DNA of 13,563 bases from Muribaculaceae bacterium (GTDB taxonomy: Bacteria > Bacteroidota > Bacteroidia > Bacteroidales > Muribaculaceae). A program made the translations under genes and the position numbers. The stretch spans positions 1 to 13,563 of the forward strand of contig JAHHQT010000050.1 of NCBI GenBank assembly GCA_020026215.1, written 5' to 3'. Positions 7,396 through 13,563 of the stretch are shown here, one piece after another. The notes beneath the pieces were generated by a model. That model was not told the DNA's origin and did no database searches. It saw only the letters and a list, made by a program, of their open reading frames with translations. Numbering within the stretch: position 1 is the stretch's first letter; each line of letters starts with the position of its first letter.

Positions 7396-8292
7396 GTGGC
7401 GTTTTACGATACATTATTCATTGCAATAAAGCTCCTTTTTTCTAAAGATAAGGAGCTTTATTCTTTTTGTTACAAACAGCTGGGATTCTGTCCGCGTAAC
7501 ATCTATCTTTACAAACTGGCTTTACGTCACCGTTCGGCAACTTGTAAAACCAATAGCGGGATGTTTGTCAATAACGAACGTCTTGAATTTCTGGGTGATG
7601 CGGTATTGAATTTGGTTGTAGCCGATATGCTTTATAAGCGTTTCGAAAAGGGTCGTGAGGGTTTTTTAACCAATACACGTTCCAAGATTGTACAAAGAGA
7701 GACTTTGAATAAGTTGGCGGATAAGATTCATCTTACCGACCATTTGAAATATACACATCCTATCCATAGTCATAACTGTTGTATGGGTGGTAATGCCTTG
7801 GAGGCATTTATCGGTGCTGTATATTTGGATAGAGGATACGACATTTGTGCACGTTATATCGTGAAAAAATTGATTATTCCTCACATTAACCTTAAAAAGA
7901 TTGCCAAGAAAGAAGTTAATTTCAAATCCAAACTTTTGGAATGGTGTCAAAAGAACCGCATCAAAATTGAATTTAATCTTGTATCTACAGAATACGACGA
8001 AGAACGCAATCCAATTTTCCATTCAGTAGTCATGTTGGCTGGGCTGGAAGGTGGAACCGGAACTGGTTATACCAAGAAGGAATCACACCAGAATGCAGCA
8101 AAAGAAGCGTATGCACGTATTGATGCTTCCGACAATTTCTGCGAAACGCTATTGGAAAGAGCGGTAGCAAGTGCTGTTGAAAATGGTGCTGTTGAAAATA
8201 CTGAATTTGTCGAACCTGAAGAAGAGGAATCTGTATTGGAGGAAAAGGAAACACTTTCAGGAAACACAGCGTCTGAGACTGAAAAAGAATAA
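7396..8292 (+). CDS. rnc: Ribonuclease III
   Basis: A 298-aa double-strand-specific endoribonuclease for rRNA and mRNA processing. The RNase III domain covers about 20-160, with the signature NERLEFLGDAVL at 60-71 (Glu61, Glu64, Asp68) and a second metal-site block GGNALEAFIGAVYLD at 131-145 with Glu136. The Asp normally found three residues before that Glu (E. coli Asp114) is Asn133 here. A double-stranded RNA-binding domain follows at about 174-244 (NFKSKLLEW, then SHQNAAKEAYARI). After it comes a tail of about 50 residues rich in Glu, not part of the standard fold. The start is a GTG 13 bp after fabF: no in-frame ATG or other start lies upstream, the next ATG (codon 56) would remove needed helices, and the N-terminus LLFSKDKELYSF resembles other Bacteroidota RNase III proteins. 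Confidence 0.93.
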   Translation: MAFYDTLFIAIKLLFSKDKELYSFCYKQLGFCPRNIYLYKLALRHRSATCKTNSGMFVNNERLEFLGDAVLNLVVADMLYKRFEKGREGFLTNTRSKIVQRETLNKLADKIHLTDHLKYTHPIHSHNCCMGGNALEAFIGAVYLDRGYDICARYIVKKLIIPHINLKKIAKKEVNFKSKLLEWCQKNRIKIEFNLVSTEYDEERNPIFHSVVMLAGLEGGTGTGYTKKESHQNAAKEAYARIDASDNFCETLLERAVASAVENGAVENTEFVEPEEEESVLEEKETLSGNTASETEKE

Positions 8293-8322
8293 TCCATTCT
8301 CTTTCATTTATCCCTTATTATA

Positions 8323-8353
8323 CATTGAAGTTTTTATTTATGCGCATTGAAGT
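8323..8353. repeat. Two 9-bp direct repeats CATTGAAGT between rnc and the amylase gene
   Basis: CATTGAAGT occurs at 8323-8331 and again at 8345-8353, 22 bp apart, about two turns of the helix, so both copies face the same side. The second copy overlaps the inverted repeat at 8350-8375. Regulatory use is inferred from spacing and position only. Confidence 0.4.
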
Positions 8354-8375
8354 ATTTTTCTGACAAAAAATACTT
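8350..8375. promoter_or_regulatory. Perfect 10-bp inverted repeat: operator or terminator between rnc and the amylase gene
   Basis: AAGTATTTTT (8350-8359) and AAAAATACTT (8366-8375) are perfect reverse complements around CTGACA. The right arm ends on the first base of a -7-like TATTTTTG (8375-8382). As DNA it could be a dimeric repressor or activator site over the amylase promoter; as RNA it could be a weak AT-rich terminator of acpP-fabF-rnc, since ATTTTTG follows. Confidence 0.5.
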
Positions 8376-8382
8376 ATTTTTG
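8375..8382 (+). promoter_or_regulatory. Possible -7 element of the amylase promoter
   Basis: TATTTTTG fits TAnnTTTG and lies 45 bp before the ATG at 8428. The -33 region is poor: a TTG at 8347-8349 is 25 bp away, farther than usual, so the promoter may need an activator. Confidence 0.45.
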
Positions 8383-8427
8383 TGTAAATAATATTTATTG
8401 ACTTTATAAGCCTAAACTGATATACCT

Positions 8428-11052
8428 ATGAATGCAAATTTCTTAAAGACAACATTGTCTTTATTGTTGATGCTTTTCTTGACTTTTCCTGCGTTATTGG
8501 CCTCTTCCTTTGTCGGGAATAGAACTGACTTCCGTGATGAATCCATTTATTTTGTGATGACTACCCGCTTCTACGATGGGGATGCTACAAACAATACTTT
8601 TTGTTGGGATGGCAAGAGCTATAATGGTGGTGATCCGCAGTGGCGAGGCGATTTCAAGGGCTTGATAGAAAAATTGGACTACATCAAGGCTTTGGGTTTT
8701 ACAGCTGTGTGGATTACTCCAGTGGTGCAAAATGCTTCAGGATATGACTATCACGGTTATCATGCGTTCAATATGAGCAAAGTTGACCCTCGCTATGAGT
8801 CGGAAGATGTCAGTTTCCAGACTTTGATTGACGAGGTGCATCAGCGTGGCATGAAAATTATATTGGATATTGTGCTGAACCATACAGGGAATTTCGGTGA
8901 AGAACATCTTTGCAAGATGTTTCGTCGTAATTGGAAGGCTGACCAGTCGAACATGAAAGAATCCATGTTGCCGATTACAGAAAAAGACGGTGGCCCTCTC
9001 CCTGATAACTATTATTCCATTGACCAATATCGTGCCCGTTTGAATCTGATGAAGAACAGTGACGGTAAAAATCACGATAGTCACAACTATTGGCATCACT
9101 TTAGCCATTTTAATTGGGACAATGAAACGCGTTGGTGGGGACAGATTGCAGGGGACTGCGTGGACTTGAATACGGAGAATCCCCAAACTTACAATTATTT
9201 GATAGATTGCTATACTCGATTTATACAAATGGGGGTGGACGGTTTCCGTATTGACACGAGCGGGCACATCAGTCGTTTGACGTTCAACAAGGTGTTCAAT
9301 CCTGCATTTCTTGCCGCAGCCGAGCAATACAAGTCTGCCCGAAACGGAGGTCCGTTCTTTATGTTCGGTGAGGTTTGCACCATTCATTCTTCTTATTGGT
9401 ATCGAGGGATTCCAGCGTTGTCAACACCGTTCTATACATGGAAAGAATCGAAAGACTATGCTTGGGACAATGACGGCAGTTCATGGGATAATCTAGTGAT
9501 TATGGAAGGCGATGCGATGACTCATCAGAATATTTTGTCGTGCATTCAGCAATATAAGGACAATGCCGAAAATTCTGTGGCATCACAACCGATTTCAAAT
9601 AACGTCTTTTTGGATGGCAATCAATATCATCAACCAGATTATTCTCAATATTCGGGATTGAGTGTCATTGACTTTCCGATGCATCATAATTTCCGTGATA
9701 TAAGTGGAGCGTGGAATGTGGCACTTGAAGGGGATAAGTATTATAACGACGCTTCTTACAATGTTGTCTATGTTGATTCCCACGATTTTGCGCCGAATGG
9801 AGCTCCGATGGACCAGCGATTTGCACAGGGGGCAGATACTTGGGCAGAAAACTTGGACTTGATGTTCACCTTCCGTGGCATTCCTTGTTTATACTATGGG
9901 AGTGAAATTGAATTCAAGAAAGGTTGTCCGATTGACAAAGGCCCTAACTTGGCTTTGAAAGATTCGGGGCGTGCTTACTACGGCGGTTATATCAAAGGGG
10001 AGATTGTAGTCAATGATTTTGCTGATTGGACTAATGCTTCGGGAAATATTAATGCTACATTGAATTATCCGTTGGCTTTGCATATTCAACGTTTGAATAA
10101 AATCCGTATGGCAATACCTGCCTTGCGAAAAGGACAATACAGTGTGCAGGGATGTTCAGGAAGATATGCATTTAAACGTCGTTATACGGATGATGAGACT
10201 GACAGCTATGTCTTGGTGACCATTTCGGGGTCGTCCACTTTTTCAGGTATTGAAAATGGAACATACGTAGATGCCATTACAGGAGATACGCAAACAGTGA
10301 CGAACGGAACACTTATGGCTACTTGTAACGGTAGGGGTACGATGCGTGTTTATGTCTTGAATACCGAAAAGACCAATGCTCCGGGAAAGATTGGAGAGGA
10401 TGGAAACTGGTTGTACGCTTCAAGTCCTGTACAAAAGGAACAGCCTGCTTATGACGGTACACAAGAGGAATTGACTGATGGCGGTGGTGAGGTATTGCCT
10501 CCGCTTGAGATCTATGAACCGTCTTTAAGGGTTGGTGAATTGGCGGCTTTCTTTGAATCTCCTGACGACAATAGTTATACGAATGTTTCGGTGTGGTGTT
10601 GGAATGCGACGACAAAGGAAAATTACACGGGAAATTCCTGGCCGGGAGAGAATGCACAGTTGATGGGAAAAACAGTTGATGGGCATTTGATTTGGAAATG
10701 GACTTATAAAGAGGGGATGCCGAAGAATTTGCCTACACATATTTTGTTCAACAATACCGCCAGTCCGCAAACCTCGGATTTTATCTTTAAGAATGGTGGT
10801 TATTATACTGTCAATGGATTGCAACGTGAAATTCAACCTAATGGCTCGGTGTCGGAAATTCTTGAAGAATCGGCTTTGAGGGTTTTTGCACACAACGGAA
10901 AGATATTTATAGATGCCAAATCATCATGCGAAGTCCAGATTTCGTCGATTGACGGAGTGGTCTATATTCGTCATCTTCATTCGGGGATGAATGTCATTGA
11001 TGATTTAAGTCGGGGAATCTACATCGTGAATCAGAAAAAGGTAATTCTTTGA
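8428..11052 (+). CDS. Exported GH13 alpha-amylase with CBM26-like module and C-terminal sorting-like domain
   Basis: An 874-aa secreted enzyme cleaving alpha-1,4 links in starch or related glucans. A signal peptide covers about 1-26 (TTLSLLLMLFLTFPALLA). The GH13 barrel spans about 38-570 with all four conserved regions: DIVLNH 147-152; GFRIDTSGH 272-280 with nucleophile Asp276; FGEV 313-316 with acid/base Glu315; VDSHDF 449-454 with Asp453. An all-beta C domain follows to about 645. Residues about 705-797 (VWCWNATTKENYTG, then HILFNN and QTSDF) resemble the CBM26 starch-binding module. The last 60 residues (ALRVFAHNGKIFI, IDGVVYI, LSRGIYIVNQKKVIL) resemble the type A C-terminal sorting domain of the type IX secretion system, or a degenerate relative. 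It is not embedded in a sus-like cluster here, so it may act as a stand-alone amylase. Its codon use is more relaxed than that of pckA or fabF. Confidence 0.92.
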   Translation: MNANFLKTTLSLLLMLFLTFPALLASSFVGNRTDFRDESIYFVMTTRFYDGDATNNTFCWDGKSYNGGDPQWRGDFKGLIEKLDYIKALGFTAVWITPVVQNASGYDYHGYHAFNMSKVDPRYESEDVSFQTLIDEVHQRGMKIILDIVLNHTGNFGEEHLCKMFRRNWKADQSNMKESMLPITEKDGGPLPDNYYSIDQYRARLNLMKNSDGKNHDSHNYWHHFSHFNWDNETRWWGQIAGDCVDLNTENPQTYNYLIDCYTRFIQMGVDGFRIDTSGHISRLTFNKVFNPAFLAAAEQYKSARNGGPFFMFGEVCTIHSSYWYRGIPALSTPFYTWKESKDYAWDNDGSSWDNLVIMEGDAMTHQNILSCIQQYKDNAENSVASQPISNNVFLDGNQYHQPDYSQYSGLSVIDFPMHHNFRDISGAWNVALEGDKYYNDASYNVVYVDSHDFAPNGAPMDQRFAQGADTWAENLDLMFTFRGIPCLYYGSEIEFKKGCPIDKGPNLALKDSGRAYYGGYIKGEIVVNDFADWTNASGNINATLNYPLALHIQRLNKIRMAIPALRKGQYSVQGCSGRYAFKRRYTDDETDSYVLVTISGSSTFSGIENGTYVDAITGDTQTVTNGTLMATCNGRGTMRVYVLNTEKTNAPGKIGEDGNWLYASSPVQKEQPAYDGTQEELTDGGGEVLPPLEIYEPSLRVGELAAFFESPDDNSYTNVSVWCWNATTKENYTGNSWPGENAQLMGKTVDGHLIWKWTYKEGMPKNLPTHILFNNTASPQTSDFIFKNGGYYTVNGLQREIQPNGSVSEILEESALRVFAHNGKIFIDAKSSCEVQISSIDGVVYIRHLHSGMNVIDDLSRGIYIVNQKKVIL

Positions 11053-11546
11053 TGAAAAAGTCGTTTTTTGATTTTTCCACGAAATTTCAATTAATTTGAC
11101 CTTTTGCATAATATTTTCGGAAATTTTTAATAAAAATAATGCTTGCAGGCTGTCGGAAATTGTTAGTAAAATGAGGTGATTTGTGATAGATTGAAATAAT
11201 TTTACAGTGTTAAAATTAAATATGTTAAAACTAAAAATGCCAAAAATTAAAAATAAACTTATATTTTTTTCGTTGAGGATGATTATTTATGCCTTATTTT
11301 GGGATAAAATAAATTTCTTTTCCAGTCGCTTGAAAAATTGATTAAACCTTTTGTAAAATACTTGTTTTAAGGTGTTTATAAGAGAAATTTAGCTCGAAAT
11401 ACGACTATAAAGCCAACTTTAAAAGAAAAAAAATACAAAAAGTCCATTTTTTTCAAAGAAAAATGCTTGTAGTCAATTTTTTTGTACTAACTTTGTTGCT
11501 GTATTTGAAGCAAAAAAAATTGTTTTATTATTAAAATTTTAAAGAA
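11053..11546 (+). other. AT-rich intergenic region, no convincing gene
   Basis: Nearly 500 bp of very AT-rich DNA. No strong terminator for the amylase gene is seen; a bulged GAAAAA/TTTTTC hairpin just after the stop lacks a T-tract. The longest noticed frame (ATG at 11222, 39 codons, mostly Lys/Ile/Phe) looks like a product of base composition. Near the right end AGTCCATTTTTTT (11441-11453) and AGTCAATTTTTTT (11471-11483) form an imperfect direct repeat exactly 30 bp apart, just upstream of and within the lipoprotein promoter. Confidence 0.5.
11466..11495 (+). promoter_or_regulatory. Promoter of the small lipoprotein gene
   Basis: CTTG at 11466-11469, an 18-bp spacer and TAACTTTG at 11488-11495 fit the Bacteroidota consensus with a perfect -7 element. 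The predicted start near 11502 gives a leader of about 45 nt. Confidence 0.7.
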
Positions 11547-11732
11547 ATGAAAAAGTTAGTTTTATTACTTGCTGTTGTATTTAGTGCATCATTATTCTCT
11601 TGTGGTAACAAAGCAGAACAAGCTGCTGCTACTGACACTGTAGCTGCTGAAGCTGTTGAAACTGTTGATACAGTTGCTGCTGATACAGTTGCTGCTGATA
11701 CAGTTGCTGTTGATACAGTAGTTGCTGAATAA
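11547..11732 (+). CDS. Small repeat-rich lipoprotein
   Basis: A 61-aa protein with a lipoprotein signal: MKK, a hydrophobic stretch LVLLLAVVFSASLF, and the lipobox LFSC with Cys19 as the expected lipidated residue. The mature part is only about 43 residues, acidic and built from Ala, Val, Thr and Asp. It ends in near-identical five-residue repeats (DTVAA, DTVAA, DTVAV, DTVVA). Only one aromatic residue pair (both in the signal) is present, so a globular fold is unlikely; a flexible or fibrous surface tether is possible. Small Ala/Val/Asp-rich lipoproteins of this kind are, from memory, common in Bacteroides relatives but of unknown function. A good promoter, biased codons and a strong terminator suggest high expression as a single-gene transcript. 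Confidence 0.85.
   Translation: MKKLVLLLAVVFSASLFSCGNKAEQAAATDTVAAEAVETVDTVAADTVAADTVAVDTVVAE
11667..11726 (+). repeat. Four tandem 15-bp units inside the lipoprotein gene
   Basis: The unit GATACAGTTGCTGCT starts at 11667 and 11682 without change, at 11697 with one change, and at 11712 with a few changes. Each unit encodes one DTVAA-type pentapeptide, and 15 bp keeps the frame, so copy number could change by slippage or recombination without disrupting the protein. Confidence 0.9.
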
Positions 11733-11756
11733 TTTTGGCTAGTACAGTAAAGAATT

Positions 11757-11796
11757 AAAGCTGTTCCTCGCAGAGGAGCGGCTTTTTTATTTTTTT
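11757..11796 (+). terminator. Rho-independent terminator of the lipoprotein gene
   Basis: AAAGCTGTTCCTC (11757-11769) pairs with GAGGAGCGGCTTT (11773-11785) through 13 positions including two G-T pairs, with a GCA loop, followed by a T-rich tract to 11796. It ends only 12 bp before the next ATG, so any promoter of the exchanger must overlap it, or the exchanger depends on read-through. Confidence 0.92.
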
Positions 11797-11808
11797 AGAA
11801 ATTATATT

Positions 11809-12774
11809 ATGAGTTTATTTTTAGACCTATTATTTTTGTTGGGTGGGTTGGCACTGATTTTGTTTGGTGCAAATTACCTGACTGATGGAGCTTCCTCGCT
11901 TGCCAAACGATTCGGTATTTCTGATTTAGTCATTGGTTTGACGATTGTGGCTTTCGGAACTTCTGCCCCTGAATTGGTAATCAGTGTGATTTCAGCTATT
12001 GACGGCAGTGCGGAATTGGCTATTGGTAATGTGGTGGGTAGTAATATCTTCAACGTATTGATGATTGTCGGTTGTACTGCATTGGTGATGCCGATAAGGG
12101 TAGAGAAAAGTATTATGACCAATGAAATACCTTTGGTATTGCTTTCTGCATTGTGCTTGTTCTTTATGGGTAACGATACGTTTTTTGATGGCGCAACAGC
12201 GAATGTAATCAGTCGAATAGACGGTTTTGTATTGATGTTGTTCTTCTTGATTTTTATGCGTTACACTTTCTCCATTGCCAAGAACGCCTCTGAAGAGGAT
12301 ACGCAGGCCAGTGTGAAATCAATGCCTTTGTGGAAATCCATTTTGTTTATTCTGTTGGGATTGGCTGCCTTGATTTTTGGCGGACAATTATTCGTGGATG
12401 GAGCATCGGGCTTGGCTCGATTGATGGGTGTTTCAGAATCCGTCATCGGTTTGACTTTGGTAGCAGGGGGTACTTCGCTTCCTGAATTGGCAACTTCCAT
12501 TACAGCGGCGTTGAAACACAATCCGGGAATTGCCATTGGTAATGTGATTGGTAGTAACTTGTTCAATATCTTCTTTGTATTGGGTTGCAGTGCCTCAATT
12601 ACAGCGTTGCCTATGGGCGGTATCGGCAATTTTGATTTGGCGGTATTGATTGGTTCTACGATTTTATTCTGGTTGGTGGGATGGTTCTTCAAGCAACGTA
12701 CCATTACTCGTATGGAAGGAGCATTGATGATGCTTTGCTATATAGCCTACACCACTATCTTGATTATGAAATAG
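11809..12774 (+). CDS. CaCA-family calcium/sodium antiporter (YrbG-like)
   Basis: A 321-aa inner-membrane cation exchanger with about ten membrane helices in two inverted halves. The alpha-1 repeat (residues about 27-88) has GTSAPEL at 50-56 with Glu55 and GNVVGSNIFN at 73-82. The alpha-2 repeat (about 198-260) has GTSLPEL at 221-227 with Glu226 and GNVIGSNLFN at 244-253. The two acidic residues and flanking motifs form the ion sites in this family, which typically exports Ca2+ against Na+ influx. A hydrophilic loop with EEDTQAS (about 157-172) joins the halves. The bacterial YrbG type lacks the large regulatory loop of animal exchangers, as here. The ATG lies 12 bp after the lipoprotein terminator, with no separate promoter seen. 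Ion specificity is inferred from family. Confidence 0.92.
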   Translation: MSLFLDLLFLLGGLALILFGANYLTDGASSLAKRFGISDLVIGLTIVAFGTSAPELVISVISAIDGSAELAIGNVVGSNIFNVLMIVGCTALVMPIRVEKSIMTNEIPLVLLSALCLFFMGNDTFFDGATANVISRIDGFVLMLFFLIFMRYTFSIAKNASEEDTQASVKSMPLWKSILFILLGLAALIFGGQLFVDGASGLARLMGVSESVIGLTLVAGGTSLPELATSITAALKHNPGIAIGNVIGSNLFNIFFVLGCSASITALPMGGIGNFDLAVLIGSTILFWLVGWFFKQRTITRMEGALMMLCYIAYTTILIMK

Positions 12775-12795
12775 GCAAAACATGAGTATAAAAAG

Positions 12796-12827
12796 AAAGG
12801 GCTGTCGGTGTTTCCGATAGCCCTTTT
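12796..12827. terminator. Bidirectional terminator between the convergent exchanger and peroxiredoxin genes
   Basis: AAAGGGCTGTCGG (12796-12808) pairs with CCGATAGCCCTTT (12814-12826) through 13 positions with one G-T, around a 5-nt loop. T-rich sequence follows on the plus strand, and on the minus strand the complement of AAAAAGAAA supplies a U-tract. It serves both genes, whose stop codons are 74 bp apart. Confidence 0.92.
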
Positions 12828-12848
12828 CTGTTATTAATTACGAATAAC

Positions 12849-13556
12849 TTATTTGCCTAATTTACTTTCTACTTCTTCTTTAGAGATTTGTTTAGTGCAG
12901 AAGAACCAGTCGTAGCAGTGTAGATCTTTTTCAACGCCTTCTGCGCGTTCTTTAGCAACTTGACAAGTTCTTGCAGGAGGAACAATTACTTCTTTACCCG
13001 GACGCCAATCGGCAGGAAGTGCAACACCAAAATTGTCAACTGTTTGAAGACCGATAAGGACACGTTTGATTTCGTCAAAGTTACGGCCTAGTGCCAATGG
13101 GTAGTACATGATTGTACGGATTTTGTCTTCAGGGTCGATGAAGAATACGGCACGTACAGCTGCAGTTTCGCTTTCACCCGGTTGAATCATTCCGTATAGT
13201 TTAGCCACGTCCATAGTGATGTCAACTACAAGAGGGAATTTTACTTCAATACCCTTAAGACCATTCCAGTCGATTTTTTCTTTGATAGTGCGTAACCAAG
13301 CGATATGGCTGTGAAGTGCGTCAACTGAAAGACCAACTAATTGGCAGTTTAATGCTTCGAATTCTTCAGCCATGCTTCCGAATGTCATAAATTCTGATGT
13401 ACATACCGGAGTGAAGTCAGCAGGGTGTGAGAACAAGATTTTCCATTTTCCTTTGAAATCAGAAGGGAAGTTGATTGTACCTTGAGTTGTTACAGCTGAA
13501 AATTCAGGAGCTTTTTCACCGATGCGAGGCATTACATTAAATTGAGTTGTTTCCAT
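12849..13556 (-). CDS. Prx6-family peroxiredoxin (thiol peroxidase) with archaeal-like C-terminal cysteines
   Basis: A 235-aa cytoplasmic peroxidase reducing hydrogen peroxide and organic peroxides. The thioredoxin-fold core holds the active site HPADFTPVCTSEF (44-56) with peroxidatic Cys52 and helper Thr49, plus Arg135 in the AAVRAVF block. RPGKEVIVPP (185-194) and the C-terminal dimer arm are typical of the longer Prx6 (formerly 1-Cys) group. Unlike true 1-Cys members it has Cys214 and Cys220 in LHCYDWFFC, the spacing seen in archaeal enzymes such as that of Aeropyrum pernix, where one acts as resolving cysteine. Cys198 is a further one. The reductant is not evident from the neighbours; no ahpF or thioredoxin gene is visible in the window. 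The ATG is complete, but only 7 bp lie upstream, so the promoter is outside. Confidence 0.93.
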   Translation of the reverse strand: METTQFNVMPRIGEKAPEFSAVTTQGTINFPSDFKGKWKILFSHPADFTPVCTSEFMTFGSMAEEFEALNCQLVGLSVDALHSHIAWLRTIKEKIDWNGLKGIEVKFPLVVDITMDVAKLYGMIQPGESETAAVRAVFFIDPEDKIRTIMYYPLALGRNFDEIKRVLIGLQTVDNFGVALPADWRPGKEVIVPPARTCQVAKERAEGVEKDLHCYDWFFCTKQISKEEVESKLGK

Positions 13557-13563
13557 ATTACTT

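Noticed and set aside
8737..9387. A 216-codon minus-strand frame inside the amylase gene
   Set aside because: Opposite the GH13 catalytic domain; no motif, signal or promoter supports it.
11222..11341. A 39-codon plus-strand frame in the AT-rich gap
   Set aside because: Made almost only of Lys, Ile, Leu, Phe and Asn as expected from AT-rich DNA; no promoter at a suitable place and no recognisable feature.
12261..12704. A 147-codon minus-strand frame inside the exchanger gene
   Set aside because: It mirrors the alpha-repeat codons of the exchanger on the other strand and has no independent support.
1..13563. Mobile element, CRISPR, toxin-antitoxin or defence system
   Set aside because: I saw no transposase, integrase, repeat-spacer array, paired small toxin genes or nuclease/ATPase sets; all long genes have clear housekeeping or metabolic families.

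Overview
The window looks like chromosomal DNA from a member of the Bacteroidales (Bacteroidota). The coding density is moderate and the intergenic DNA is AT-rich. Genes lack Shine-Dalgarno boxes. Several promoters fit the Bacteroidota sigma-ABfr consensus (TTTG near -33, TAnnTTTG near -7). The acpP-fabF-rnc cluster, the N-terminal form of the RNase III, a small repeat-rich lipoprotein and an amylase with a C-terminal sorting-like domain all fit that group. I cannot name a genus.

Left part (1-2147): the 5' half of a tRNA-Asp(GUC) gene runs off the left edge on the minus strand, with its own promoter. Divergently, an exported esterase and a cytoplasmic type I L-asparaginase lie in tandem, probably as one transcript starting just upstream of the esterase.

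Centre-left (2148-5516): ATP-dependent PEP carboxykinase is a single-gene unit with a clear promoter, a leader of about 100 nt and a strong terminator. A purine-type NCS2 permease with its own terminator follows.

Centre (5517-8292): an intergenic stretch of about 350 bp, rich in short hairpins, precedes the tight operon acpP-fabF-rnc (acyl carrier protein, KAS II, RNase III). The gaps inside the operon are 15 and 13 bp. A perfect 10-bp inverted repeat sits between this operon and the next gene.

Right part (8293-13563): an exported multidomain GH13 alpha-amylase with a CBM26-like starch-binding module and a C-terminal sorting-like domain. It is followed by a gap of about 490 bp without a convincing gene, a 61-aa lipoprotein containing four 15-bp repeat units, and a CaCA-family sodium/calcium exchanger. 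On the minus strand, meeting the exchanger at a shared terminator, is a Prx6-type peroxiredoxin with an archaeal-like C-terminal cysteine pair.

Most of the window is core metabolism (gluconeogenesis/anaplerosis, nitrogen and purine scavenging, fatty acid synthesis, starch use, ion and peroxide homeostasis). I did not find a defence system, mobile element, CRISPR array or clearly new multi-gene system. The best leads are small: the hairpin-rich DNA before acpP, the operator-like inverted repeat before the amylase, the repeat lipoprotein, and an Asp-to-Asn change at a metal-site position of RNase III.
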